Positions 31,612-45,278 are shown, numbered from the stretch's first letter. The stretch is DNA of 64,000 bases from Adiantum capillus-veneris (GCA_014529385.2 CM043954.1:98230747-98294746); one strand, 5' to 3'. Numbers and translations: made by a program. The notes: generated from the sequence alone by a model not told the origin.

Positions 31612-32075
31612 ATGAAGTGCTCTGCTACCAAACCATCATGATCATGTGCTCTCCTTGTCTTCATCCTATCAATGGCTTTCCTTACCCTCTTGGCAGTAAA
31701 GAAAGAACATGTCTCCGGGCATGTCTCTAGTGGGTCCGACAGAGGTGGTGCCCTCATGCTGTGTAAAGAGATGTGGCATATTCCCCCCATGTCTTAGTGG
31801 AGGTGACCGCTGGTGGTGGTGAATTCTTTCGTGGAATAGCCTCCATGCTTCGCCCGAGTCCTGACTTATAAATAAGTGATACAGATCCCGCTCTAGCTGA
31901 GATAGATAAGCCCCTTTCTTTCGTCACACTAGGCGGCGAAAGATAATCCGTGACTTTCTATGTGTGGTAATTCCCATGAGCACTTCCCTCTGTAATTTGA
32001 TCCTCGTCTCTCTACACTCCTCATCATACCAACTGTTCTGGGGCATGCTCCCAGATCGTCTCTGTGTGAACAAGA
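31612..32075 (-). pseudogene. LINE A ORF2 fragment (copy A8)
   Basis: Minus-strand sequence covering the end of the endonuclease linker to the start of RT: MPQNSWYDEECRETR at the right end, then KSRIIFRRLV, KAIDRMKTRRAHDHDGLVAE and HFIHAK at the left end. It lacks both LINE ends, and frameshifts separate the blocks. It abuts the truncated LTR on its left. Confidence 0.8.
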
Positions 32076-32132
32076 GTGAAGAAGAGGTTTTTTTCCCCCC
32101 CCCCTCCCCCCTCTCTCTCTCTCTCTCTCTCT

Positions 32133-32281
32133 CAGAGTGCAGATGAGGATGGTTTCTAGTAGTAGTATCTAGTTCTTTTGTACCCAGACATGGTATTAGA
32201 TTCACCATTTTGTAACAGATTGGTCTCATAAGTCATTTTGGCCGTTTGAAGACGTTAATATAACATTCATTTCATTTCATT

Positions 32282-32284
<3 letters not shown>
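32133..32284 (+). mobile_element. LINE A 3' end (copy A9) between CT arrays
   Basis: It begins at the last ORF2 codons (GAGTGCAGATGAGGATGG) and ends with the 3' module and TTTCATTTCATTTCATTTCA. (CT)n at 32108-32132 precedes it and (CT)n at 32285-32323 follows. Confidence 0.85.
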
Positions 32285-32325
<41 letters not shown>

Positions 32326-32550
32326 ACGGGCAAAGATTCTCTCTCTACCCTTTCTCTCTCTCTACGCTATTCATCTGTTCCTCTCTCTATGTTTTTTTTC
32401 CCGTTCTCTCTCTACGCGATTTCCCTCCTCTTTCTCTCTCTACGCGCTTTTTTTCCTCTTTCTCTCTCTACGCCCCTTTTCCCCCCTCTTTCTCTCCCTA
32501 CGCGTTTTCCCCCCCTATTTCTCTTTCTACGCATTAGGTTTGGGAGTTGC
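32285..32550. repeat. CT array and TTCTCTCTCTACGC minisatellite
   Basis: (CT)n to 32323, then repeated units of TTTCTCTCTCTACGC with T- and C-rich spacers to about 32535. No gene. Confidence 0.85.
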
Positions 32551-32720
32551 AGTAAGAGCGTGAGGATGCAGCGGGAAGAGTAGGGGGCGGGGGCAACAGG
32601 GGGGAGCAGCGCGAGGGGGTGGAGCAACAACGTGCAAGCAGGAAGAGCGAGAGCAGTGAGCGGGAGCGGGCGCAGGGCGCAGCACAGAGCGGGAGAGAGC
32701 GAGAGCGGGTGCAGTACGAG
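32551..32720. other. purine-rich spacer
   Basis: Rich in GGGAGC, GCGAGAG and similar; the open frames are compositional. Strand bias changes here from CT-rich (left) to GA-rich (right), as does LINE orientation. Confidence 0.5.
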
Positions 32721-34017
<1,297 letters not shown>

Positions 34018-34018
34018 A

Positions 34019-34023
<5 letters not shown>

Positions 34024-34106
<83 letters not shown>
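34024..34106. repeat. (GA)n microsatellite between LINE copies A3 and A2
   Basis: About 40 GA units; on the minus strand it is upstream of A3 and downstream of A2. Confidence 0.97.
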
Positions 34107-34109
<3 letters not shown>

Positions 34110-34376
34110 AATGAAATGTTATATTAACGTCTTCAAAAAGGCCAGAATGACCTATGAGACCAAACTGATACAAAAGTGGTGAATCTTACAAAGTCTGGGT
34201 ACCTTAGTACTAAAGTACAAAGTGTGAAAATAAATGTGAAAAACTAAATACAAAGTATTAAATAAACTTCTTAGGAGCATTCTGGGTGTCTGGCTAGAAT
34301 GCTTCTAATCCTTTATTGTCTCCTCCGGTGAAGTGTGCTTCTGCATCTCGGTCGTGGTCGTCTCGATTTCCTAAGC

Positions 34377-34578
34377 TCAATCGCCCTGTCAATGAGGGTG
34401 CCTTTGGTATGGATGTGGGTACTCCTTTGTGCTGGCTGTTGGTCTCTTGCTTCTCCTTCCCCTCCTGCTTCTCTCGCTCAATTGCCCTGTCAATGAGGGT
34501 GCCTTTGGTATGGATGTGGGTACTCCTTTGTGCTGGCTGTTGGTCTCTTGCTTCTCCTTCCCCTCCTGCTTCTCTCGA
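34377..34578. repeat. 101-bp tandem duplication in ORF2 C-terminus
   Basis: Two copies with a 101-base period (AATGAGGGTGCCTTTGGTAT at 34391 and 34492), nearly identical. Because 101 is not a multiple of three, the second copy is read in a different frame. Confidence 0.9.
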
Positions 34579-35412
34579 TCCGAAGAAATCTGTGATCTGT
34601 CTCTGAGGCTGTAGTGCTCTTTGTCTTCTCATTAGATTATCCGTGTGCCGATGTATTTCCAGTAGGTACAAGCCTAAGCATCTTTGATCTTGGTATTGCA
34701 TGACTCTATCTAGAGGTCCAAAGCCTTCTTTAAATAGGCAATGGAAACGTCCACGTATCTCATAGTATACGGTGCAATGGCATATGTAGTGTAATTCTGT
34801 CTCCGGCTCCATTCCGCATAACTTGCAAATTCTTCTCTCAGGTGGGATTCCCCTAAATCTGTCAAATTCAATTTCCAGCTGGTGTGAGGATGTACAAATC
34901 TGACCAATAGCACATCTCAAACCATGAGACAAGTGGGTATCCATGTAGCTCGGGCGAGTCACAAATCCATCTTCAGATAGCTGTAGGAAGTTTTCTTTGT
35001 AGTCGGCCATCTTCGTGCCCAATTCTTGTGTAGGGTCTACCCATGTCCTCTTAGTATCCAACTGTATAAGATCCTGACGGATGATTTTATTAATCTCCGT
35101 TCGTGTAATTGCCAGTGATGGAGCCTCAAGAGAGTATTGGTAGGGGGGCAATCTTTCCATACTGAACCCGTGTCTCTGAAACCACGAAGACAGTTGCGCA
35201 TACCAGCATGATGTATCCCCTTTCATTGCTAACTGTCGAGAGGATTCGAGGGCCAATCTAGTATAGTGGCAATTATTTGTATCCCACAAACTATGTATAA
35301 AGGACACTGATATGGTAAGAGCTTCAATTTCTATCGGAGGGGCAGCTAGTTCCGCTCGGATAATCGCGTGTGGTACGGAGGCCTTGGCTCTAATCATTCG
35401 GGAAATCATAGA

Positions 35413-35463
35413 TATGCTTTATGGGGTCCAGATTTGGGGACCATCTGTGGATCAGGATAATTG
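35413..35463 (+). other. micro-inversion within LINE A2
   Basis: Inside a minus-strand ORF2, this block reads on the plus strand as MLYGVQIWGPSVDQDNW, the segment expected at this exact place in sense. A few flanking codons are lost. The inversion is thus in place, not an unrelated insertion. Confidence 0.88.
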
Positions 35464-37818
35464 GAAGCCACCACAGTATCAAAGAGCCAAAGTTTTGTTC
35501 GTGGTTCCTGAAATTGCACTTGTGAACACATCCTCTCCAACCCTCCCAAGGCCGCAGAGGCTCTGGACAATCTAGCCTCTGCTGCTTTCTTAAGAGTAAA
35601 CTTCGGTCCTGCAAATACCACACCAAGGTATGTGTATGCATCTGTGTACTCTACTGTATCCTGGCCATATGCAAATGTAGGTGCCGATCTCCTAACCCAC
35701 TGCGGTGTGGTGTTAAACACCATAACTTTGGTTTTACCCAAATTCACCGACAGTCCGCTGTCCTCCGCGAATTTATGTAATGCATCTAACTGCCTCTGCA
35801 TTCCATCTGGTGATTCTGCTATCAATACAATATCATCTGCATACAACAACAAAGGGATCCATGACCCTGCAAGTTGAGCACCTCTATCACCCTCTCTATC
35901 AATGTAATCTGATACCTCATCTATATACATACCAAATAAAGTAGGGGACAATGGGCATCCCTGCTTTACTCCAACAGTGGAATGAACAATGTCGGAATCC
36001 CCTTCTGGAGTACGTACATAACCAGTTACTGACCCATATAAGGCCATGATCCCCCAGATAATCTCTTTGGGGACCCCTAACTCTTGCATCCTGCGCATCA
36101 ATCTGGCCCTTGGTACTGTATCAAAAGCGTTCCGAAAATCCACAAAGAAACAATACATCCTTCTCCCGCTTTCTCTTCCTTCCTCAATAATGCCTCTGAG
36201 CGTAAGAATATGATCTAGAGTGGAATAACCCCTCCTGAATCCAGCTTGTCCTGTTGCCCTTATGCCCTCATTCTCTGCCCATCTACTCAATTTTTGTTCC
36301 AGAATGGATGCGTACAGTCGGGTCAATGTGTGACCCACCATAATGGTACGGTAGTTCCCGGGTATCATAGGAACCCCTGACTTGAAAATAGGTACGATGG
36401 TAGATAATTTCCAGGATTCAGGTAATCCTTCACACATGATCCGATTAAACAGACGAGCAAGGACTTCTGAAAGTAGATCCCTTGCATGGATCAAATGTTC
36501 TGCTACTAGACCCTCATGATCATATGCTCTTCTTGTCTTCATCTTATCAATGGCTTTTTCCACCATTTCCGTAGTAAAGAAAGTACTAGTAGCAGGGCAT
36601 GGCTCTAGCGGATCTGGTAGTGGAGGCTGTCCAGATACCATATATAATGATGTTACATATTGACCCCAAATCTCACGAGAAGTAATCGTCGGAGGCGGTG
36701 AGTACGCGTGAAATAAGCGCCAGGCCTCATGTGAGTCCTGACTCAGGAAGAGCTGATATAAATCCTTCTCCAGTTTGGCTAAAAATGCCCTTTTCTTGCA
36801 ACGTACTATACCCCGAAGAGCAATCCGAGACTGCTTATATGTGTTGATCCCAAGTGTAAGCTCTTTTTGTACTTGGGTTCTCGTCTCACTGCATTCCTCG
36901 TCATACCAACTTTCTGAGGCATGATCCCAGATCCTCTCTTCGGATCAGGTTGAGTATGTGGGTATGCCTCTTGTGCTGTTCCATGTAGTATCTCTGTTAA
37001 CTGAGAAGTAATCTCCTCTATAGTATATACTGGCTCGGCTGCCCACATCCTATTATAGATCTTTGCCACATAGACTGAATCAGTCTCTGGTGTGAAAGTA
37101 TATCTTGTGTGTGTCTTCTTCCTTGGTACTTGAGAGGCATTGTATTGGAAGGAGATTGATAAGGTCAAGAGAGCATGATCCACTGCAATCCCAACTGGTC
37201 TGGGTCCCACCTTAAAGTCCTCGATACTAGAAAGAAAGCTTGGCGAAGTCATGACATAATCCACTGTACTGGCCCCATCCCTGTGCGGGAAGCATGTGAA
37301 TCCCCCAGATAAAGGGAAATTCTCTAGACCATTAAGTATGGCCAAACCATGTGTAGTTGCCATCTCCATGAGATGTCTACCATATTCAGTGTGTTCTTTA
37401 TCCTGTGAGTTTCTAGTAAGCCCCCTCTGTGATAAATCCACTTCTCTAAGCATTTCCTCAGAGGTATCATAGAATACTGCTTGAGAGTTGGCCGTTCTGG
37501 CATTAAAGTCTCCTAAGAGAACGATGTCTCCATCTCTAGAAAACTCCCATATGTCATTACTCAATATGGAGAAAGGGGACTGTCCTTTAGGTGAGGAGTA
37601 GACTGATGTACTTGGAGGGAAGTAGCATATAGCGATATATAGAAATCTACCTGTCTCGGTTCTCATTCTCACCCACATATACCTTGCTTGCTCATCTTTC
37701 TTGATGATCTGTAGTAGTGGTTTCAGCTCTTCTTTAAATAAGACTGCTACTCCTCCTAAACCCCGGCTACCCCGTAGAGATCTTTTGTCTGGTCGACCAG
37801 CTGTTTCCCATAAATAAC

Positions 37819-37962
<144 letters not shown>

Positions 37963-38216
37963 AATGAAATGAAATGTTATATTAACGTCTTCAAAAGGCC
38001 AAAAGGACCTATGAGACCAGAAAGTTACAATGTGGTGGATTTGATACAAAGTCAGAGTAACAAGATGACAGAATAAAATATTATGGAATCCTAGACTGCT
38101 GGGTGTGGACTAAGCAGCTAAAACAGCTAGCCAGGATAGCTAGATCATAGGAGATCCAACATTGGTCGCTGGCAGATCTCATCAATCTCCTCCATGGTCA
38201 GTAGTCTGACTGGGCG

Positions 38217-38735
38217 TTATGCATGTCGAGCCAAAGTGACCTGGATCCTTTGATGCAGCCTCTGTCTATGTTGTGTAGTCCTCCGCAGTCGTGGGCGTCT
38301 AGATCTCCCCAGCTCAGTCGCTCGTTCGATCAGTATACCTCTGGTGTAAATCGACGAGCTCTGCTGTGGTAATAACTCCTCCGGGTGTCCAGTGGCAGCT
38401 CTAAAGAAGTCTGTGATCTGTCTCTGAGACTGGCTAATCTTTGCTCTCATCAAGCTCTCTCTGTGTCTGTGCAGCTCAAGCAAAAACAAACCCATGCATC
38501 TCTGATCCTCGTACCGCATGACTCTAGATGGTCCAAAGCCCTCTCTGAACAAGCAATGGAAGCGGCCTCGTATCTCGTAGTAGACGGGGCAGTGGCATGT
38601 GTAGTGCAACTCTGTCTCAGGCTCGATGTCACACAGGGGGCATGTCTTGGCCTCTTCTGGTACTCCGCTGTATCTCCCAGTCTCGATCCGCAGCTGGTGT
38701 GAAGATGTGCGTATTTGGCCAATAGCACATCGTAC
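38217..38735 (-). pseudogene. LINE A ORF2 C-terminus (copy A4)
   Basis: Encodes the finger CPLCDIEPETELHYTCHC (one frame shift from the ATG-started frame), IRGRFHCLFREGFG, QRQITDFF at 38403-38426 and the basic RRPRLRRTTQHRQRL tail ending in TAA near 38217. A one-codon loss occurs after GFGP. The rest of the protein is cut by hAT1 and 5' truncation. Confidence 0.8.
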
Positions 38736-39308
38736 CAGAGTTACCCGGAACGCGGAACGGGAACGGTGACGGGCCTCCCTGCGGAACGGGGGAACGGGAA
38801 TGGGCTCGGAACGGGAACGGCGTGGAACGGCAGGCTAAAAAAACACCCAAATATTATTTTTTTTAGCGTTATGTGTTTGAATACAAGTAGTATTAGAGTT
38901 CTTTGACTCTAATATCCACAAAAAACACGATTCGAAGACCATTTAACCTTATTATGACTTGATTGGGATGTGAGGCGCCCAGAGTACATAGCCAGATGAA
39001 CAACAATGAGCAAACACAATGCCCATAGTACATACACAATGCTCTCAAATAATTGCAAGAGTAGTAGTCAGAGATAACACTTTGGAATTAATTATGGCTA
39101 ACATAGTAACAAGCCTCAAGGGCCGCCAGCGGCCAAGGTGCTACAAAAAAACCAAAGAGGGGCAAAGTTCAAACCAGACTTCAGTGACCACAATACCAAA
39201 AGACTGAAGGTGACAAATACCATAAAGATGCTAGTAGCTACAAATGGCAAAGAGGGCAAGGCTCAAGCAGCCATACAAAAAGGTGGATAAATGGCAAAGA
39301 CTCAAAAC

Positions 39309-41506
39309 TCAAGAGCCACTAGCCTGAGAGGCCTCCCAATCCGTAGTAGCCGGCTGTAAATCATGCACATCCTCCCATTCCTCATCATCGAGGTCTAGGT
39401 CCGGCTCGATCTCAGCCACAGATGAAGTACCTGGTGTTGGTGGATGTGCATCTCCACCCGCCTGAGAAGCCTCTTGCTCCATCTCCCACTGTGTAAAAGG
39501 ATCTGTCTGTTTGTCTGTACTCTTGCAAAGCATTTTCAAATTTGCGCTGACGAAGACAAGATCATTAGCCTTCTCCACTCCAAGCCGATTCCTCTTCTTG
39601 GAAGCAATGTGGCTAAAGGTACTCCACAATTGCTCCAAGCATGAGGTACTAACTGACTGGCTGAGAATACGGATCGCCAATCTCTGAAGCTCAGGGCCAT
39701 CATAGCCATAGTCCTCCCACCAAAGCACTGAACCTATTTTCCTGCGATCAATCTGAGCATCTGGACTGCCAAATGACCCTCGCATCTCTCTGTACTGTCT
39801 CAGCTGATCTCTGACAATGCGTCGCCCATCTCTGTCTAGAACCATCTTGTTTAAGATCTCTGTAAATTGGTTCATGACTTCCCTATCTGTCTCTTGCCCT
39901 GCACCTTGGAACTCTGGATCCACCATGTACGCTGCCCCGTGTAAAGGAGAGGCATATGAATTCCACCTCGAGCTGCAAAGCGCATGGATCTCCTCATATC
40001 GCTCTGCGTTCGGCTCAAGCTGTGCAAGCTGCTCAATCATGCGGTCCATTGCCTCATAAATCTTGCCAATGCAAGGATCCATGCCATCCAGAACTCGAAG
40101 CAAATGAACCACCGGTTTTACCTGTGCATCTAGACTCTTGAGCTCCTTCCAGAACTCAAGATCCTCTGCCTTATCCTTGCACAAAATCCCTGCAACTGTC
40201 TTTGCATAGGGGGAGGTGGTGAACTCATCACTGATGAAGACCTGTCGGACCGCATTTTGACATTCAGACAGCCTGCGTACAAGAAGAAAGTTGAATGCGA
40301 AGCGGGTATCTGAATACTTTAGAAGCACTTTGCCGCCCGACCTCTTGAGGTACTCACTCCGAACCAAGTTATGATTGTTGATGAAAGTAACCATCTTCAC
40401 TGCATCAGCAATGACTGGAGCAATCCAGTCTAGCTTGCCGATGTCTTTCAGAAGGTTGTTCAAGCAGTGTGCCATGCAAAAGCACACTGTCACATGCTGA
40501 TAGTGGCCCTCTATGATAGCTGCTGCTGCCCTGTTTGATGCCTCCCCATCTGTGACAAAGGCCACCACGTGTTGCTCACCGATGGTTTCTATGGCCGCTG
40601 TCCACTCTGCAGAGAGGACATCGGCGGACTTGCCACTCTCAGTGGCATCATGAGAGTGCACAAAGTACATCTCTCCACTGGAGTATGCGACGAGACCATG
40701 GATAGATCTCTTCCTTGTATCGCTCCACCCGTCAGCAATGAGGGAAACGCCATGTTTTGCCCAAAGACGCTGAATGTTGAGGGTTGCTTGCTCCACGATA
40801 GCCTTCTCTCGATCGAGCAAGGTGGTTCGGAGAGCCTCTGAAGATGGCGGCACATAGCCGGTGCCATACTCTCCTATCCGTTGCACCATGACTTTCCAAT
40901 ACTCCGACCTATTTCGATCAAACATAGAAGAGGTTAGTATCAAAAAAGTGGAAACGACGATAACGAAAGAAATGAGAGAGAAGATTGATGAATCATAAAA
41001 CAATGTACATACCTCGCTGCGACAAATGGGATATGGTCGTGATAGAAGAATCGGGCCACGGCCGCATCCACCTCTTCTTTCTTCTTTGGGTCCCAAGAGG
41101 TGGTAAGGGTCTTTTGGCGACGAATTGGACCTTTTGAAGATGCACCAACACCTACACCGGGTAGAGAGGAAGAAGGGAAAATGAGGGTCTTTGGATCAAT
41201 ACCTTTGCGTGCCGGCTTGGCTTTATGGTTGAATTGCCGATCCTTTTCCTCGAGCACCTTCCTCTTCTCGATGGTTACGTTGGCACAAAATTTCACCTCA
41301 TGTCCCGGCACTCGAAGAAAGTGTGCCCTCACTTTGTCATGCCCCCCTTTCCGCGTGTAAGAGCATAGCTTGCATCCCCATGCACGAGAACCTCCCGCCG
41401 CCGACAAGGTGCCCTCCGAGGTCACTTCATCCCACCACGACCATTCCTTTGCCTTTTGAGTGTTGCCCGCATGAACGGAGGGGGTTGAACAAGAAGAAGA
41501 GGCCAT
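39309..41506 (-). CDS. hAT transposase (BED finger, DUF659, dimerisation domain), two exons
   Basis: Exon 1 is 41506-41013, the intron 41012-40909 (104 bp, GTATGT...ATAG), exon 2 40908-39309 ending in TGA; together 697 residues. The N-terminus has a BED-type finger (CKLCSYTRKGG ... HFLRVPGHEVKFC). Exon 2 opens with SEYWKVMVQ and holds DUF659 features (DGWSDTRKRSIHGLVAYS, VTDGEASNRAAA, FCMAHCLNNLLKDI). It ends with the hAT dimerisation motif STSCLEQLWSTFSHIASKKRNR. The acidic triad is plausible but I did not map it fully. The phase-2 intron matches hAT2. No stop or frameshift seen. It catalyses cut-and-paste transposition in the nucleus. Confidence 0.88.
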
Positions 41507-41837
41507 GGATGATGGATTATCTGTGAAAGAGAGAGCTTGATCTTGAACTTTGAGAGAGAGAGAGAGGGATTGAGAGAGAGAGGCTTGCCGCTTGATTCCG
41601 TGAGAGCTTGAGCCTTGAGCCTTAAAAGTTGAGGGTTAGAACTTAGAAGTTAGCCCAAGAGAGAGAGAGGTTGAGAGCTTGAGCCTTGAGGCATGCCGCG
41701 GCGCCACACTATGGCTTGAGAGTTGAGAGCAAGCTAGGGAGAATGAGCTTGGCTTGAGAGTTGAGAGCAAGGCTCAAGCAAGGGAGAATGGGCCTTGAGG
41801 CTTGATGAGTGTGTGAAGAATGGGGGAGGAGGGGGGC

Positions 41838-41845
41838 ATTATATA
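41838..41845 (-). promoter_or_regulatory. candidate TATA box of hAT1 transposase
   Basis: TATATAAT on the minus strand, about 330 bp before the ATG at 41506, in the leader side of the element and after the GC-rich subterminal repeats. Confidence 0.5.
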
Positions 41846-42181
41846 CTTTTTTGACTGCTGAAAATGGCCGTTGGCTGCCTAACAGTCATTTTTTTCAATT
41901 TCAAAAACTGCCGTTTATGGCCGTTGGGGCCGTTCCGGCCGTTCCGGTCCGTTCCATCCCGTTCCTGCCCGTTCCGGTCGTCCCGTTCCGGTGACAGTTT
42001 CCAGCCGGAACGCCGTTCCGTTCTGACGCGTTCCAGAAAATCCCAGCCGGCAGGCCCGAAATGTCCGTTCCCTAGTAACACTCCATCGTACCCCATGAGA
42101 TAGGTGAGTGTCCATGTATCTGGGCCTCATCACAAAACCATCCTCCGTAAGCTGGAGGAGATGCTCTCTGTAGAAAGCCAT

Positions 42182-42425
42182 AGAGAGAGAGAAGAAGAAG
42201 AAGAAGAAGAAGAAGAAGAGGAGAAGTATTTTAACGTCGTAGGAAACTATCCCAAGAGACCTTAAAGATCTATCCGACGAGGAGAGTTGAACTCGCTGCC
42301 TCTACATATATGATTGTGAATTGTTCAAAACATGTAAAGGCCTATGTATACTTTTCTTAGGGTTGTTGGCATGGGAGAAAGATTGGCAGGAAAGGCCCAT
42401 CTACACCCTCTAGAAATTTCTTTTC
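42182..42425. other. GA/GAA microsatellite and unclear LINE 3' remnant
   Basis: AGAGAG passes into (GAA)n to 42215. The next about 70 bases (TATTTTAACGTCGTAGG ... AAGAGACC) resemble a diverged minus-strand LINE 3' module. 42290-42425 holds nothing I recognise. Confidence 0.4.
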
Positions 42426-42778
42426 AGCAACATGAGACATTATTAGAGCAGAATTAGCCACTCCACCCATGCTACTTGAGGCTATTTTTTACATAGTTAC
42501 AGGGGATGGGGGGACGGGCCCTAGGGCCGGGGGACGGCCGTAACCGGGCCGGGAACGGCTTGGAACGCCGAGGGACGGATGGAAAACGGGCCGGATGGGC
42601 GGGTCGCAGGGGGGACGAACCTGGGACGGCCGGGGCCGGACCGGGGTCAGACGGACCGGACGGGGACGGCAGGGGTCGGACCGGAACAGATTCAAAAAAA
42701 TGGCCGTTTTTGACCGTTTGCAACGGCTCTGTGCAGCCCCAACTGCCATATTTTTTTAAGCCTTGGCCCTTGGGAGGC

Positions 42779-42786
42779 TATAAAAG
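42779..42786 (+). promoter_or_regulatory. TATA box of hAT2 transposase
   Basis: TATAAAAG about 240 bp before the ATG at 43024. The leader after it has a direct repeat of CTCATTCCATTTCCCTCAAG (about 42831-42897). Confidence 0.65.
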
Positions 42787-43023
42787 GCTCCCTTGGGCCT
42801 CTTAATACTCATAGTCTCAATGCTCAATGCTCATTCCATTTCCCTCAAGCTCAAGGCTCAAGCTCATTCCATTTCCCTCAAGCTCAAGGCTCAAGTTTGA
42901 ACTTTGAAGCTCTCCTCTCCCTCTTCTACCCACTTTGAAGCTCTCCTTTACTCTCTCTCCACACAAGCTCTCCTCTAACCCTTCTAACTTCTAAGCTCTA
43001 CTCTCTCGAGTCTCTCGACCATC

Positions 43024-45249
43024 ATGTCATCTCAAGCCAACTCCACTTCTCAAGCCGCTTCTTCTCGAAGGAGGCCCGCCGTGCAAACGTGGTCGTGTTG
43101 GGATGAAGTCGAATTTAGCTCGCGTGGCAAAGGTGGCGGTGCAAGACCATGGACGTGCAAGCTATGTCCATACAAGAGATCGGGTGGTTCAAACAAAGTG
43201 CGAGCCCATCTTCTTCATGAACCCGGTCACGAGGTGAAGTTTTGCCCTCATGTAGCTCCCGAGAAGAGGTTGGATCTTCTTGAGAAGCTCACGGTGTATG
43301 AGGTTGCGGAAGCGGCCAAGAGGGGCCGTTTTGTTGCCGTTGATCCCTCCGCCACGGCGACACCGCGAGAGCAAAGGGAAGCCAACCTTGACGACATCTC
43401 TCGAACCTTCAAGAGCCATGGATCTACACCGTCCTCTTCCCTTCCGCATCGCCAAACCACTCTCAACGAAAATTGGAATCCTAAATTGAAGGAAGAGGTG
43501 GATAGGTCGGTTGCCCGATTCTTCTTCCACGACCACATTGCCTTCCATGCTTCGCGGTGAGTTTCCCTTGGCATATGCACATTGCAATCTTCCATTTTGT
43601 ATTCATAATGGGTTATAATTTCTCGACTCTCCATACTAACGCAACATGCTCTATTTTGTGTGGATAGGTCTCCATACTTTCGAACCATGGTTACGAAAAT
43701 AGGGGAATATGGCTCCTCTTATGTGCCACCTTCATCGGAGAGGCTTCGCACCACCCTCCTTGACAAAGAGAAGCTTGCCGTGGAGCAAGCGGCCCAAGCA
43801 ACAAAGGATTTGTGGGAGACCAATGGCGTCTCTCTTCTTGTAGATGGATGGAGAGACACCCGCAAGCGGTCCATCCACGGGGTGGTGGCCTACTCTCGGG
43901 GGGAGATGTACTTTGTGGAGTCACATGATGCATCCGATAATGGCAAGGCCGCCGAGATGCTTGCTGCGGAGTGGACAAGCACCATAGAGATCACCGGCCC
44001 GGAGAATGTCCTTTGTATGGTTGCAGATGGAGAGGCGTCAAATAGGGCAGCCGGAGCTATCATTGAGGACATGTATCCCAGCATCCATGTCACATTTTGC
44101 ATGGCGCATTGCCTCAATAACCTCCTCAAGGACATAGGGAACTTGTCATGGATTTCACCCACCATTGGTGACGCCTCTCGAATTGTCTCCTTTGTGCTCA
44201 ACCATCAAAAAGTGCGGCATGAATTCTCAAAGAGGAGCCACTTGTCTTTGCTCAAATATTCAGAGACAAGATTTGCATTCAATTGGCTTATGCTAGGCCG
44301 CTTGTCTACATGTGGCGGAGCCTTAAGGGGCCTCTTTCTCAGTGATGAGTTCCAGGCCATGCCGGAGTCTACATCAGCAGTAGGATTGAAATGCCGAGAA
44401 TGGGCCGACGACGCCGCTTGGTGGGAGGAGGTGAAGACTCTTGACGCCATGGTCAAGCCTATTCTACACCTACTTCGAGTGGTGGATGGCTTGCAGCCAT
44501 GCATTGGCAAAGTCTACGAAGCCATGGATCGGATGATAGAGGCACTTGAGAAGCTTGTGCCTGACCCTGTTCAGTATGCGGAGATTCATGGCTTGCGTGA
44601 GTCGAGGTGGAATGGATACTACTCTCCACTTCATGCGTCAGCTTATGTGCTTGACCCTGAGTTTCAAGGAAGGCGTCAAGAGACCGACAAGGAGGTGAGC
44701 AAAGGATGGCGGTTTGCATTGGAGCGCCTTGAGCCTAGCAGTGACATTAGGCGCAAGATTAGAGACGAGCTACTCAACTACAGGCAAAAGAAGGACTCCT
44801 ATGGATGTGTAGATGCACAGCTTGATCGCAACAAGATTGGCTCGGTTTTGTGGTGGGAGGACTATGGAGGAGATGGCCCACATTTGCAGCGCTTGGCTGT
44901 TCGTGTCCTTAGCCAAGCATGTACCACTAGTTGCTTGGAGCAACTATGGAGTGTGTATAGCCACATTGCCTCTAAGAAGAGGAATCGCCTTAGGGTTCAG
45001 AGGGCCAATGATTTGGTGTTTGTGAGCGCTAACTTGCGCATGCTTGCCAAGAGCATCTCACACAAGGCAGATCCTTTCACTGAGTGGGAGATGGCACAAG
45101 AGAATCCATCTATGGCCAATACTCTTTTGGAAGAGCTAGAGGAGGATTTCGAGCCTCAATGCGAGCCTCCTGAGCCGGAGCCCTCATACGTCGTTGACGA
45201 CCTCGACTACGACGATGATGTGGAGATTCAGCAGGCGAGCACTTCTTGA
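43024..45249 (+). CDS. hAT transposase (BED finger, DUF659, dimerisation domain), two exons
   Basis: Exon 1 is 43024-43556, the intron 43557-43667 (111 bp, GTGAGT...ATAG), exon 2 43668-45249; 704 residues, TGA stop. BED-type finger: CKLCPYKRSGG ... HLLHEPGHEVKFC. DUF659: DGWRDTRKRSIHGVVAYS, VADGEASNRAAG, FCMAHCLNNLLKDI. C-terminal dimerisation: TSCLEQLWSVYSHIASKKRNRL. An acidic tail (DDLDYDDDVE) ends it. The intron is phase 2, splitting the Arg codon at the same place as hAT1, so the two genes descend from one ancestor though their proteins are well diverged. Confidence 0.9.
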
Positions 45250-45278
45250 GTTTGATGATCATTGATCACTCGACTCTC

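Larger units (their letters stand above)
34107..37818 (-). mobile_element. LINE A copy A2, truncated in the endonuclease
   Basis: Minus-strand copy with the 3' module ending at 34107 and the 5' break near 37818 inside the endonuclease (SLRGSRGLGGVAVLFKEE is the first conserved block). (GA)n flanks both ends. It carries a small inversion and a 101-bp duplication, described separately. Confidence 0.9.
34294..37818 (-). pseudogene. LINE A ORF2 (copy A2)
   Basis: Endonuclease: LLGDFNART (about 37510), VDHALLTLS. RT: FVDFRNAFDTVP (motif A with Asn for Lys), GVKQGCPLSPTLFGMYID, LLYADDIVLIAES (about 35840). A frameshift near 36920 follows GIMPQ. An inverted 51-base block at 35413-35463 destroys the frame after VVAS. 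The C-terminal part has CKLCGMEPETELHYICHC and QRQITDFF (34582-34605), then a frame change from the 101-bp duplication. The copy is more diverged from A1 than A3 is. Confidence 0.87.
38736..42083 (-). mobile_element. hAT DNA transposon 1 with 8-bp target duplication
   Basis: Ends CAGAGTTAC (left) and GAGTGTTAC (right, inverted) form short imperfect terminal repeats, flanked by CATCGTAC on both sides, the 8-bp duplication typical of hAT. Subterminal regions are dense in GGAACGG (38745-38835) and CCGTTCC (41930-42070), likely transposase-binding sites. The transposase gene is intact by eye on the minus strand. This could be an autonomous element. Confidence 0.93.
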
